Assembly (NCBI RefSeq): GCF_036711975.1
Contig: NC_091970.1
Span: 4,595,501 to 4,659,500 of the forward strand
Reading direction: 5' to 3'
DNA length: 64,000 bases
Origin: Onthophagus taurus
Lineage: Eukaryota > Arthropoda > Insecta > Coleoptera > Scarabaeidae
Part shown: one piece after another, positions 49,601 through 61,050 of the stretch
How positions within the stretch are numbered: the stretch's first letter is position 1
Layout of the letters: every line of letters starts with the position of its first letter
The notes under the pieces: generated by a model
Told to the model about the DNA's origin: nothing
Seen by the model: the letters and a program-made list of their open reading frames with translations, nothing else
The model's database searches: none
Translations under genes and position numbers: made by a program

Positions 49601-50970
49601 GCCGTGCGCCTTAAAACGCAATTTTCTAGTTCTAGGTCTAGTGTTAGTTCTAGTTTTAATTGCTATTCGGCACCAGATTGTTGTATATTTTTATTGAACT
49701 CTAACACTACACCTAGAATAATTAGAAACATTCAGGTTTAGAATTTTATTAATTAAGGTTAATAATTTTTTTAAGTCAATTCACCTAATTTACAAAATCG
49801 CAATGTGTCAACGCAACTGTCAATGTCAAACGTCAGAAATGTAATATTGACACAGCTTTGGATTCTAAGCACTGTCTAAATAATGTATAAAGCCTCAACA
49901 TTTTTAAACAAATTTAATAATTAGAAAATAATTTAATTTTAATTCTAGCGCCTCGGCCGCAAGCGACCTCGGCGAAGTGTTTTTTTTGATACATATAACA
50001 TTTTTTTTCAAATTCGAAATAATGCTAATTAAATTAGATGGATTTTACTAAATAGAAACTCACCCAATGACTTGACTTGCTAAAAGATAGTTTTTTAAAA
50101 ACAAATCAAAGTCTAAATCTTATCTCGCCATTCTACTTCATTAAATTATTTATTATAAGCTCACTTTTAATTTTTTAATTTTCAATTCACGGCGATTAAT
50201 TCTCCTCGTAATGGTTCTCATTGCAAATAAATTAACACTGTGCAAATTTAGTTTGTTTAATTGAAGCGAATTTAAGCCAAGTTGTATTTTAAGTAGATTT
50301 AAAAATAGACTTTTGACAAACAATGAAAGTTCAAGATGTTGCAACGATTATAATTTGACGTTAAGATGTAAACAAAGAGGGAAATAATTGGAAAGAGATG
50401 GCGCGATTAAAAAGAGAATGTTCCCTTTTGTTGCTAAGGCAACCAGTAAACGTTAAATAACCGCATTTTAATTTAATTTTTATTTTTACGTTAAAGGTTA
50501 TGTCGAACAATGCGATTATAAAACGAGGAAATTGTATTCGTTTTTCGATATCCCTAATGCATTATTTAACAGAGCCGGATAATAACCGCAACTTTTTTTT
50601 TCAAGCATTAACCTTCAAAACCGTTGTTGCTAAGAATCTATTTGCGTTAAAACTTAAATTTCAAAACCGGTCGATTAGAAATCGCCTTTTTTAACGGAGA
50701 TAACGAAAATATTTCGACTTAATCATTTTTTAGGTATTTAAAGCGATAAATTAAATCAAAAAATAATTTGGGGTACGTTCATAATTAGAAACGTCAAATT
50801 GACGTTTAATTTTAGGTTATTCACATTTGTCGAATCTTACCTTTAAACACGAAGGGAACGCTAATTGATGGGATATTATGGTCAAAATCGGGATCGTCCG
50901 CATCGAAAAGAATGTCCTCTTCGAATTCAGTGAATCCTACGATGTCGGTATTGCTTTGTACTCGCAACAT
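43608..50970 (-). CDS. pino: Protein pinocchio (Cys-rich), long form with distant first coding exon
   Basis: Firm exons: 44109-44166 (ATG of the short form at 44153-44155), 43798-44053 and 43608-43742, giving 145 residues from MSLASVH. The core is very typical: [18 protein letters not shown], then [38 protein letters not shown] and [16 protein letters not shown], with many Cys pairs likely binding metal. The family was named in flies for a smell-impaired phenotype. A further exon, 50841-50970 (begins [13 protein letters not shown], acidic, ends VPFVFK), ends in phase 1. It joins in frame to a good acceptor (TTTATTTCCAG|TT) immediately before the short-form start, giving 192 residues. That join is inferred. 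RMDN lies within the resulting 6.7 kb intron. Confidence 0.9.
44708..44895 (-). promoter_or_regulatory. Probable internal promoter and 5' UTR exon of short pinocchio form
   Basis: On the minus strand a CRE (44886-44895), a TATTTATA box (44866-44873) and then a stretch ending in a strong donor (ATCAACAA|GTAAGT, exon edge 44708) occur in the order expected for a promoter and untranslated first exon that splices to 44166. The TATA reads better on the plus strand, so orientation is inferred from the donor. Confidence 0.4.
45896..46903. repeat. Cluster of GC-rich repeat modules in the pinocchio intron
   Basis: Copies lie near 45896, 46030, 46149, 46257, 46381 and 46875, in both orientations. Neighbouring copies form inverted pairs. 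Flanks share TTCTCACTTCGCCG on one side and GGCGCTAGAATT on the other, so the repeat unit is wider than the GC core. An 81-codon frame at 46043 is made of these repeats. Confidence 0.75.
47549..48557 (-). CDS. RMDN1: Regulator of microtubule dynamics protein (RMDN-like, TPR)
   Basis: Two exons (48131-48557, 47549-48081) with a 49 bp intron (phase 1) encode 319 residues. An N-terminal basic/hydrophobic region ([23 protein letters not shown]) could be a membrane or mitochondrial-targeting segment. It is followed by TPR-like helices with family motifs: [62 protein letters not shown] and [15 protein letters not shown] proteins associate with microtubules or sit at ER-mitochondria contacts. The paralogue (RMDN1, 2 or 3) cannot be fixed by eye; RMDN1 is the closest by length. 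It has its own ATG and no acceptor just before it, so it is an independent gene inside the inferred pinocchio intron, on the same strand. Confidence 0.88.
48762..49460. repeat. Second cluster of GC-rich repeat modules
   Basis: Copies near 48762, 48984, 49217, 49331 and 49425 are increasingly diverged, in both orientations, with the same AAGAAAT/TTCTCAC flanks. One more intact copy lies at 49947-49979. Confidence 0.7.
49554..49657. repeat. Foldback repeat with 28 bp perfect arms
   Basis: The arms (49554-49581 and 49630-49657) begin AAAACTAGAACTAACACTAG and are exact reverse complements with a 48 bp loop. Related arms and the adjacent TTATTCA.CGCTA.GTTGTTGTATATTTT sequence recur at 52310-52390, 61940-62510 and, degraded, near 33000-33070. 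Confidence 0.75.
50396..50445 (+). promoter_or_regulatory. CTCF-like core paired with X-box-like motif
   Basis: AGATGGCGC (50396-50404) is followed after about 30 bp by GTTGCTAAGGCAAC, the same pairing as in the 41.6-42.5 kb modules but with the first motif reversed. Confidence 0.45.
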
Positions 50971-51028
50971 CTATTTAATAAAAAAAAATAAATTTTATTT
51001 TTAAATTAAACTTTAATAAATAATCAAT

Positions 51029-51037
51029 AGATGGCGC
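51029..51037 (+). promoter_or_regulatory. CTCF-like core in first intron upstream of pinocchio long exon
   Basis: ATAGATGGCGC lies in the 267 bp interval between the coding exon 50841-50970 and the inferred 5' UTR exon. Confidence 0.35.
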
Positions 51038-51237
51038 GATTTGATCTTTTATGAATCAAATCGAAACAGATGTTTTCATGCCAACACGAAAAATTAAAAA
51101 TTAAAATCAACTTATTTTTTTAAATAAACACTACGACGTACAACGTCCCTAACCTAGAAAAAAAAATTGAGGTTTTCTCTCCGTATCGAAAGAAGAAGGG
51201 GGGCTTTTGACCCGATTAATAATAAAATAAAACTTAC

Positions 51238-51495
51238 CTCTTTCTAAATTATTTTTAAAGTCTCCCCTTTAAAGCGAAACTTTGCAAACTATTAATTATT
51301 AATCACTTTGTTCGTAAGTGTAACTATTACTTGACACGAGATGTAATTTATTTTTTGTTTCATCACAACGTGTTCGAAGCGGTTGAACGGCCGTCGTCGA
51401 CGCTTTCGAGCGAATACTGACGACGACAACGTTCCATAGCGGTCAGAGACTCCGCGAGCGAGTATAAGAGAGATAATGGACTGTTTGTCCTCTTT
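51238..51495 (-). other. pino: Probable 5' UTR exon of the pinocchio long transcript
   Basis: On the minus strand a GC-richer stretch ends at a strong donor (AAAGAG|GTAAGT) at 51238 and faces an acceptor-like AAATAG|ATG directly at the start of exon 50970. The right edge is approximate. Confidence 0.45.
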
Positions 51496-51810
51496 CACAC
51501 TTTAGATTAATTATAAAAATTGGGATTGATAAAAAAAATTGATAAATTTTATTCGAAACTAACCTTTTCTTTTTGGCGTCACAAACTCTAAATCGAAATG
51601 GATTTGATTTTTTTAGGTTAGTTTCAAATCAGTGGTGACATCTATTATTGAAACGTCTAAGTTAATACAATTTTCTTAAAAAAATTTTTATTGCATTTTC
51701 AAAATATCTTATTAATTAATTTCCTTATTTTATTTATATTTTATTTTTACTCTTATCAAATACTTTAATTACCATTATGACAAATTATATAGTTGACGCT
51801 TGTATTAAAA

Positions 51811-51820
51811 GATGGCGCTA
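51811..51820 (+). promoter_or_regulatory. CTCF-like core
   Basis: AAGATGGCGCTAA in the spacer right of the pinocchio promoter. A further copy is at 54974-54982. Confidence 0.35.
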
Positions 51821-52061
51821 ATCACTAATATGTCAAAATTAATTTTATAATTAATCTAAAAATTTTTGAAAATTGCTAATAACTCTTCAAAATTGATTAA
51901 TTTTGTATTAATATGATAACGATTGTATAAATATACATTTTTCATATGGAATTATATCAATTATATCAAAAACATTCGGGTTCAAAAAATTGTACCCACA
52001 CTTTAACTGTGGTTAGCATGCTGCCTTTTTTATATTGTAGGTATAATTAATTAATCACAGC

Positions 52062-52310
52062 ATGGCAGGAAATCAACTTAGTTTGGAAGAGAGGAAGTTT
52101 GTCCTGACATTTTATTGGAACACCGAAAACGCAATTGACGTGCAAAGACGATTCTGAAGGGAATTCGCAAAACCGCTACCAACGCGACGGACTATTGCTC
52201 GCATCAGAGACAAATTTGAAACATATGGCCGTCCGGAACGTCAATAAGAAACGTTCTGGACGACCACGGACATCCACAACCCCTGGAAAAGAAGAGCAGG
52301 TGTAGGAAAC
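52062..52310 (+). pseudogene. Degraded transposon-associated helix-turn-helix (DUF4817-type) fragment
   Basis: ATG 52062 opens LSLEERKFVLTFYWNTENA, then VQRRF, an in-frame TGA (from an Arg codon), REFAKPLPTRRTIARIRDKF and a frameshift before SGRPRTSTTP in another frame. This is the pattern of the HTH domain at the start of Tc/mariner-related transposase fragments common in arthropod genomes. It ends abruptly at a foldback-family repeat. Confidence 0.7.
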
Positions 52311-52657
52311 ACTCTCAATAGTTTTAATTGTTATTCAGCGCTAGGTTGTAGTATATTTTAATTAAACTATAACTAAATCTAGAACCAGTAACATTGTTAA
52401 ATTTATTTTTTTAGTTTTGTATTTACTATTTTGACAATTACCAATTACAGGAAACTGATATGGAAATAGATATCTGTACGAATGCTAATTTATGTTAATA
52501 AATAATAAAATTGTTACACAAAAAAGCGTTTTTTATTTTTTCCTACCTAATAAACAATTATTTTTACATTTAAATTAACTCAAATTATTATTAAAAATAT
52601 ATTGCGGAAAAGAAAGGATTGAAAAAAATTATGTATACACTTTTCGTATTCATATTT

Positions 52658-52990
52658 CCTGCCAAATTACTCCTGGTATTTTAATTTACCTCCTCGCTTT
52701 GATGTGCTCCTAATACGAAATCTAACTTTTCGTAACGGTAAAATTACTATTTATATCAGGATCGCACAATAACGAGGAGGTATTTCTCAAAGTATTAGGA
52801 GGTATACATTTTTGGCGAGAAACTTTCGTTTACCTCCTAGATTTCAAATTTCCCGCCAAAAGCTCCTGATATTCTTGGTTTACCTCCTCGATTTGATGTA
52901 CTACAAAATCCATCTTTTCGTTTGCGAGGAGGTAAAACTACGATTTGTATCAGGATCGCATAATACCGAGGAGGTATTTCTCAAAGTATA
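52658..52990. repeat. Two direct copies of a 140 bp repeat
   Basis: Copies at 52658-52797 and 52848-52990 share TTTACCTCCTCG near the left end and CGAGGAGGTATTTCTCAAAG at the right, with TATCAGGATCGCA between. Each copy therefore also contains an inverted ACCTCCTCG/CGAGGAGGT pair. Confidence 0.75.
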
Positions 52991-55115
52991 ATCAAAATAA
53001 CAATTTTTTATTAAAAGGTGCATAAAATTATTTTTTTTTACAATGACGTTTAGTGATTTTTAAAAATACTTATTTAAATTAGTTCTAATGTCGTTTAGAG
53101 ATTTTGAAAATTATATTGACAGTGAGTTTAATATTTTTAATCAAAATATTTAAATTCAATCTTTGTTGCAACTTCGCCAAAGTAAGAATATATAAACAAA
53201 TAAATAAATAAACACTTTGATGGAATTAAATACCATATTTATTATGTCATTTTTGCAAAGAGATATATAACATATTCGTTTACTTAAATTACACTTGAAC
53301 TAATTTTAATTGTTTATCAATTAATTTATTAATTAATTATATACACGAATATAGTTTTCTTTTTAATTGTTTAAATAGTACGTAAAAGAAGACTAATATA
53401 CCTCGTCTCGCCATCAATTAATTCTTTTTTATAATAATAAACGCACATGCATTATTTTGACGATATATAGACTTTTAATTTTAATTAATTCTTTTTTAAC
53501 AGATACTTTTTAGAGATAAAAATTTCCTACATCCAGTAAATATAATTTTTATTCATAGCTTAATTCATTTTATGAATAAATGCAAATTTCAATTAATTAA
53601 TGCAATTTTAACATAAATTAATTTGGATATAGCTGTAAATATAGTTTTTTTTTAATTTTAAGTTTAGGTTATGATATAATTTTAAACATTCGAAGGCAAT
53701 TTATAATCTCTTTATGTATTTATATTTAATTAAATAACTTTCCAAAATTAATTTCTTTTACTTTACCCTGTATAATTCGCCTTTTTTTGCCTTTCTTTCA
53801 TTACTTCTTTCTTTATTAATTAAAGTAACGGAAAAATTTTAATTAATTAATCAATAATATGTAAAAAAGGCACTTTTAGATGGTTTACAATAAATATAAA
53901 AAACTGTATTAATTATTCACTCTAATATGTAGTTGTATACATATATTAAATTTCTTTTATACAATTTCTTTTAATTTTATTTTGTTTAAACTTTACGTCT
54001 TACTTAGTTTTTTTCACTGAGTCAACCTGTATTTCGAAATTCGTGACGTATACTGCGTTTTTCTTTGTTAATAATAATAATAAATAAGAAAAAAACAAAA
54101 AAAAATTGTTTTTATGACGTGCTTATTATATTTAATAGGAATCAGAAAAAAATTAACGAATTCATCTAATTAATTTAAAAAGAAAAAAAAAATACAGTGA
54201 GAATCAAAACTTTATTGAATTCATTTGATTATCAGTGTATTTATTTCATTTAGTTGTAAACATAAATAATAAATTAGTTTCAAAAAATTGAAATGGTTTT
54301 ACAATGAAATTAATTAATTTAACAAATAAAATAATTATTGAACGCGGCAATAATAGTAAAAATAACAAATAAAATTAGTTAAAAAATCGAAACTCAATCA
54401 GGAACTTTCATTTCTACATATCGTCGATTTTTTAGGTTTAGTGGATTTTTGCATTGATATGTTTTTCTCCATTTCATTATTTCCTAAGTTTTTTTTTATT
54501 TTTATTCTTATTAACTAATTTATAATTTTGATATATATTTATAAACAATTTAAATTTGTTTATTTTATAAAAAAAATTAAAAATCTTTTCAATAAAAATT
54601 TGCAGGGTATGTTTATTTGACATTTCACTTAACCCCAAAAAAAAATTTTTTTCAACCAATTCAATTTTAAATAAATTTAGCGAATTTCACTTTTAATACC
54701 AATCAAAACAAAAATATCTTTAATTTTCCTTATTTTATTTTAAATTAATTAATATTAATTTACTTAGGTACTTAGTGGAACCGAAAAAGAAAATAACAAC
54801 AAGAAAAACTATTTACAACATTATTATGATTAATTAATGAATTCTTTTACTTAAAAACAAATTAATCCAGTATATTTTTTTGTAAATAATCTTTTAAATA
54901 CACTAAAATTTTAATAACAAATTTTTAATTTAAAATTTAGTGACAAATCATATTAATTGAACTACTCGTTAAAAGATGGCGCATCAAATTAAAAACGTCA
55001 AAATAAATGCAAATAATTTACAAAAAAATATACTTTAAAATTAAAAGTTGCTATTTTAAATAAATAATTACTATTTACAAAAAAAAAATAAGTTTCTTTA
55101 AAAACTTTCTCCCCC
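52991..55115. other. AT-rich spacer 3' of chico
   Basis: Very AT-rich. It includes a short (AAAT)n tract near 53196 and a CTCF-like core at 54974. The right part probably contains the chico 3' UTR (minus strand). No gene is supported. Confidence 0.5.
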
Positions 55116-58100
55116 TTAATGTTTAACCCGATTACTAACCATCGTAGGATGATTAACCACATTAAAATCAATCTTCGCATACTGAAACCCACCCGTACTA
55201 TTTTGCACCGCCAAATCCTGATTATTCTCTTTCCCAACGCCTCCAACCCCTGCAAGCGATTTCAAACTATTCCTCTCCTCGTCATCGGAAGCCGAAGACC
55301 CCTTCAACTCCAAACTCGCGTACAACAACTGCTCACTATTCACAGACGCCGGTCGTGAAGCAACCAAAGTCGAAGTGGAAGAAGACGGCCTCGATTTATC
55401 CTCCTTCGGAGACGAATCATTAACAATCGGACGAAAACAAGTTGACATTAACGTGTAATCCCCTTCATCTTTTAAACTATTTTTTGAAGATTTCGGGTTA
55501 TAATCCATGATAGTGTAATCGCCTTCGTTGGTGGGCGAAATCGGGCTGCTCAAGTTAAACGGAAACAAAATCGACGAACTAGAATCTTTGGGTTCTTTCT
55601 TCCGGGGTAAACTGGAATAATTCGAGTTAATCGATAAATTTAAATGGCTCTTATTTGGTGGGGTTTCTTGTTTTTTCTGCCAAAAGTGATACGGATTTGG
55701 TGACGATTTCGTTTGATTTTGAATTTGAATAGGTTGTGATTTCTTTTCCGGTTTGTTAATAAAAGACATATTTGCGTAATCGGTTTCCGAATCGATCGAC
55801 GATTGCCGTTGGTGTTGATTATTTGAAATCCCTTTTCCGGGGGTCATCTCAACGTACCCTTCATTAACCGATTTCGGTTCACTATCAATAAATTCAATGG
55901 AATTAGGGGAACATTCAAAAATATTCGGCGAAATCGATTCATTCTTATTTTTATTATAATTCATATCCATGTAATCACTCGGAGTTGTTGTTGTTGTGGT
56001 AATCGGAGAAATTGGAGACCTACTCAACGGGGAGGAATATTTTTTTGAGTTATTTTCTTTCTTATTTTTACTTAAATCCATAACCATGTAACCACTCGAA
56101 TTTTGGGGGTTATTAGTTATTTTAGGCGAAGTTCCCGCTCGCATATCAACGTAATCTTGAGTCGAGCTCCTAATTTCGTGCCCCTTTATAATGGTACGAT
56201 TTCGATTCGCATAAAGTGAATCGGTCGAGGATTGTTGCGATCTCCTTTTATCGTGGTTGTGATTTAAATCGGGTAAAACTCCCGGTTTCATCGGAACATA
56301 ACCACTATTTTTGTTATTTTTCGGAGCCATATTCGAAGAAAAATCCAACAACATCAAATCGCTTTTAGGATCACCATGCGATTGCAATAAAGGTGCCGAA
56401 TTCGATTTTGGGTTACTATAAGACGAGGGGTGAGGGTGAAAAAACCTCTCCGGAAACTTTTTGGTTTTAGCGCCGCAACTAAACGCCCTCTCCCGGGCTA
56501 ATTTCATTTTAGAATCGGTCGATCCCACAGATTTCGTTCTTTCCGGCCTTAAATCGTCCTCTTCGGACCTTAAAACATGCGGAAACGATTTATCAACGTT
56601 GTACTCATTAAATTTGTAATCGGTCGATGGAGTCCCGGAGGTGATACTCGATAAACTAGTCGTCGGGGAGGTTATGTGTTTATTTCCAGGGCTCATATCA
56701 ACATAACCCGGCTCGGAATTCGAATTTAAGCGTGGTTTACACAATTTATCGCATAAAAAGAAATCATCCCCGCAATTATCTTCCTCTGCGATCGGCTCAT
56801 CCGGAGTTAAAGAGTGTGTGTAGCCCCCAATTACAATTGGGAGGGCCCCACCACAACGATGTGATGATTCCTCGTGAACCCAACCATCGCAATCATCAAC
56901 ACTATTCGAGGAACCCGTTGAATCCGTTGATCCGGCGGCTGAAGGAGGTGTTATGGGGCTTCCGGAAGGTGATAAATGTGGGTAATACGAGTGAGGGCGT
57001 TGCATGCATCCCCGAGGGATGTTCCCACACATATTATTATGAGTTCCTTCGCTTTTCGTTCGAGATCTACTTGGCATGCTATCGCAACGCTCTCTCCCTG
57101 AAGTCGTTGTATAACCTAAAAATAAAAACATTTATTTTATAATTAAATAAACAAAAATTATTTAAATAAATAAGCAACGAAACATTTAAATTAACAAAAA
57201 TTAACGAAAACATGTTTAGTAAAGGAGGATAATCTTTAGTAATTTTAGTAAAACTTTTTTTTTGATGATTATGATACATACATTTGGACTGCGCATGTCT
57301 CTTAGCGGTCCGTTGATGATGGGGTGGTATCTCGGAGGCGGGCTGCGCGAGGGGGAGAGATCGAGTACGCTGATGGTTCACCTTCACCGCGAAAGCGGCT
57401 TATTTTTTTGAAAAATTAATTTTTTATAAAAACGGACCGACCAAAAAACAAATCGTTAATAACATAAATAAACAACACAAACGTAAACAAAAAGCACCAA
57501 AAGCAAAAATTAAATGTGAAATCGTGTTAAAACAATATTTACCGGAAGTGTACCCGGAAGTGGTGGGAGTTGGCACCTCTGGGCTTGTGTTTTGATGAGC
57601 ATCTGCAAGGATAACTACGATTCTATTCTATTCTAACCAAAAAAACTTGCTTTTTTATTTATTTAAAGGGAGTTAAGAAGCGAGTTTTATTTATGTTTCT
57701 AGTTGAAAAAGTGGTTAATGAAGTTTATTAATAAAACATACCAAAGTAATGTTAAGGTAACGGAAATTACCTGTTTGAGACGGAACCTTTCCAGGTAAAA
57801 AGGTCCTCTTTGAATTATTTGATTTCGTCGATTCTGTCGCTGAAGACGATCTTATCCTTCGTTTCGGATCCAATTCATCTTCATCATCTTTTTTTGATAT
57901 CATCGCACTAAAAATAAAAGAAAATGACAACTTAAAACGGACGTTTAACTTTTGACATTTGATACATCAACTCAAACTAACGCCGTCTTCACGTCAAAAA
58001 TGTAATTATAATAAATTGGGTGCGAAATATCTTAAAATAAAGGTAAATTAATAACAATTAATGAATTACAATTATTATGAATTACAACAATTAATGAAAA

Positions 58101-60203
58101 TTGTTTAAATTATTTTAAATAATAAAATAGTTAATTGTTATTAATTTACCTTTATTTTAAGATATTTCGCACCCAATTTTTTTTAAATTTTAATTTGCCA
58201 CTTAAAAGAAAATTAAATAAAATTACAATTTTTTTTCTTTACACAGTTCATTCCCATTAGTTAACAACAAATTCATCTAATTTTTAATTATTAACCCAAT
58301 TTAATCGGCGTCTAAACGCTTCTCTTCCTCATTTTTTTTAACTCTTGATTGTAAGGAAATCTCCATGGTAACGAATTAATTCTTTCATCTCATTGGTTAA
58401 TTTAGTGGGGTGATTACGCATTAATATACAGGGAGAAATAAAAAAGGAGATGTGCCGAAAATTAAAATTAATTTTTTTTAATTAAAAAAAATGTTTTTTC
58501 GCCATAACAGTCAATAACCTTGAGCCTGGTGAACTTTACCTCAATGCACGAACAAAACGACATCGCCGCGTTTTATTTTTTATTTTTTACTTTTTATTTT
58601 TTTTTTAATTCTCAGAATCGACTTGTTTACAACAAAACGAAGCACGAAACGACGCCTCTTATCAGTTTTAAAAAAAATATATTCCAAGTATTTTTTTTTT
58701 GACGTTTTATTTATTTTTTTTTTTATAATAATTCAGGCGCCACTCTGGCAAGATGATAAAATAGATTATGCAGTCAAAAGATAATAACTTAACAACACAT
58801 TTATTTTTTAAACATTTCAGGTATTCTTTCGATTTTTATTGTTTTTTTATTGACGTCACAATGCATAATAAAAAAAACCAATAAGTATTAAAAAGTATTG
58901 ACGTAATTGTTTTTATACTCACTGGTAAACGGTGTGGTGAATATTTTGGGCGATATTTTGATCTTCAGTTTCCATCCATAACTCCCCAGCTCCTATTTCG
59001 CTATTTCTACCAACCTAAAATAATTAAAAACACAACAAAATTAACGTTTAAACAGAATAACAATCATTCTAGGAAAAAATAATCCTTGAACTTTATTTTT
59101 ACACATAAAATTAAATTAATAAATATAAATAATTGAACGATAACGTCACAGTTTTCGCTCAAAAACAACTTTAATCTAGCGATTTGTTTAAGTTATCGTT
59201 CTAACTCGAGATTTATCACCAAATTGTTTTAAATTATTCGGTTTAATTCAATTTTTTAATAAAAAAGAAATAAAAATATTTTTTTTTTTTTACCAAAAAT
59301 TGTATTTTTGTTGGTTTTAAACGATTAGGCATCAAAAAATCGATTCATTTGAGTCCAAACACTAGGACGCTAGTTTTGGTTAAAAATTCAACAAGTTATC
59401 AAAGAAATTAAGAAAAAATTAAAATAAAGATGGCGGATTTTGACGTATTTGAGGTTATGATAATAATTTTTACTAAAATATGGGTATCAAATTGAAGGAT
59501 TTTAAGTTCTTATTATGATTTTTTTTAATTTGAATGCCGTTATAATAATAAAAATTATTTTTTATAAAAAATAATGAATGAATTATTAATTTTATGGTAA
59601 ATACTTAAAAATGATACGAAATGAGTCCAAACACGACATATCTGAATATTATAACAACCGAGCTATCATTGTTGTTATAAATTCAAGATGGCCGAAAACA
59701 AAACACTAATATTTTTAAGTTGCTATTTAAAAATGATGGAAATGAGTACAAACACGGCATATCGAAGTATTAAAACAACCGAGTTATCATTGTTGTTATA
59801 AATTCAAGATGGCCGAAAACAAAACACTGTTTAATTAATAATAAATTTAAATTTTATGGTGGATATGGAGTGTGATACATCAAATAAGGTTAAAATTTGC
59901 TGATCTTTACGAAAATTATATTATTTGAGATGATTTTCAAAATTTGTAAAAATTTGAAAACAAAATTATTTTAAAATTGTTGATAATAATATTTTGAATT
60001 TACCTCCATAAAAAAATAAGTCTTGAGGTTACCACAACTTCTTATACTCGACAAATCCAGTTCAATCTTCATATCCAACGTATCTTTCTTAACAAGACTA
60101 AGAATTTTATCCGTTAGACATAGCCTATACGCCGTTTTGGCTTCTTTTCCGGAATAATTAGTACCCAAGCCCCTCTTTAAAACGTTCACCTGCCAAACAT
60201 GCT
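55116..60203 (-). CDS. chico: Insulin receptor substrate (chico), PTB domain and C-terminal tail
   Basis: Six exons (60004-60203, 58923-59014, 57771-57907, 57543-57602, 57282-57398, 55116-57115) join in frame. The first two and a half encode the phosphotyrosine-binding domain: EHVWQVNVLKRGLG, AYRLCLTDKILSLV, IRSCGNLKTYFFMEVGRNS and ELWMETEDQNIAQNIHHTVYHAM. The tail holds nine YxxM PI3-kinase-binding motifs (YVDM twice, YVPM, YMVM, YMDM, YVEM, YANM, YTIM, YTLM) and a YANR that could bind Grb2. Chico couples the insulin receptor to PI3K. The exon at 60203 begins in phase 1, so upstream coding exons exist. The usual N-terminal PH domain was not found anywhere up to 64000; it may lie beyond the window or be skipped (see 61051-61072). 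Confidence 0.95.
57931..58922 (-). other. chico intron with MITE
   Basis: AT-rich intron holding the palindromic element at 58013-58179 and poly(T) tracts. A TGACGTCA palindrome occurs at 58851-58858. Confidence 0.5.
58013..58179. mobile_element. Palindromic MITE with 49 bp perfect terminal inverted repeats
   Basis: Arms 58013-58061 and 58131-58179 are exact reverse complements, starting AAATTGGGTGCGAAATATCT, around a 69 bp AT-rich centre. Perfect arms imply a recent insertion or strong hairpin. No clear target-site duplication was identified and no coding capacity is present. Confidence 0.8.
59608..59828. repeat. Two tandem copies of a 121 bp repeat
   Basis: Copies start near 59608 and 59729. 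Shared segments include ATTGTTGTTATAAATTCAAG and ATGGCCGAAAACAAAACACT, plus GAGT.CAAACACG.CATAT. Each copy also contains an AACAAC...GTTGTT hairpin. A partial third copy (GAGTCCAAACAC) is near 59351. Confidence 0.75.
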
Positions 60204-61050
60204 CTGAAATCACAACAAAATTGAACAAAATTAGTGAATTCAAAAAAAATTAAAAGTTAGAGTTAAAAATGAAAAACACACGGTCAGTGTTGGTGGCGGT
60301 GGAGAGGCCCCAGACACAAAACGAGTAAAAGGGTCGCGAAAATCGATACTCTCAGCGTAACCTGGTCGCGGGGATTTAGGTCACCATGTCGTGTGCCATC
60401 CGACTGCGGGGAGCAGCGTCGCCGATATTTAGACGACCAAATGGCGGCGGTGGCGGCGGCAACGGGTCGATTGTGCCCCAATTTCCACAAACTACGTCGC
60501 AATATCAAAACGAAACATGTTTTCACTCAAAACAAGGTTAAAAAAATTGACGTTTAAATATTATGAAAGTAGTCAAAAAAAATTTTGTAATAAAAAAACT
60601 TAAAAACATAAAAATCACCAAAGGAATTATATTCACTAAAAAATTTATTTAAGAATACAAAATAAATTCGGACGTACATTTAAAAGATTATTACGAATCA
60701 ATTTGGTGAACGCGCGTTTTGGAAGCACCTTCTTATCTCTCCCTATTAAATAAATATTGCGTTTTGTACACACACACTCTCTCTTTTTTTTATTCGAGGA
60801 TAACACGAGGAGGTTCACCTGTAAACACGAAGCATCCCATTCATAACATTGACGCGTGAATTTTCGAGCACGTGTCTCCACTTTCACTTCAAAATCAAAT
60901 TGAAACTAAATTACACAAAAAATTAATTTATATAGTTGACGTTTTCAAAGATAACATAACCTTAAACTATTATTTTTTCTATTAATAGTTCGGATTAGAC
61001 GTTTCCTGCGAGTTTATTTTGAATTTAAGAGAGGCAAACAAGTTGTTTAC
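60204..61050. other. Region upstream of chico PTB exons, with a GC-rich block
   Basis: Bases 60284-60540 are GC-rich with a (GGC)n-like tract. On the plus strand ATG 60441 opens 38 codons (MAAVAAATGRLCPN..., Ala/Arg-rich, resembling a mitochondrial presequence) to 60557. It may be a chance product of the GC tract, or the block may be an untranslated exon or promoter on the minus strand. An 80-codon frame at 60645-60887 is unsupported. Confidence 0.35.

Noticed and set aside
52062-52310. Possible active transposase
   Set aside because: Contains an in-frame stop and a frameshift and lacks any catalytic domain.
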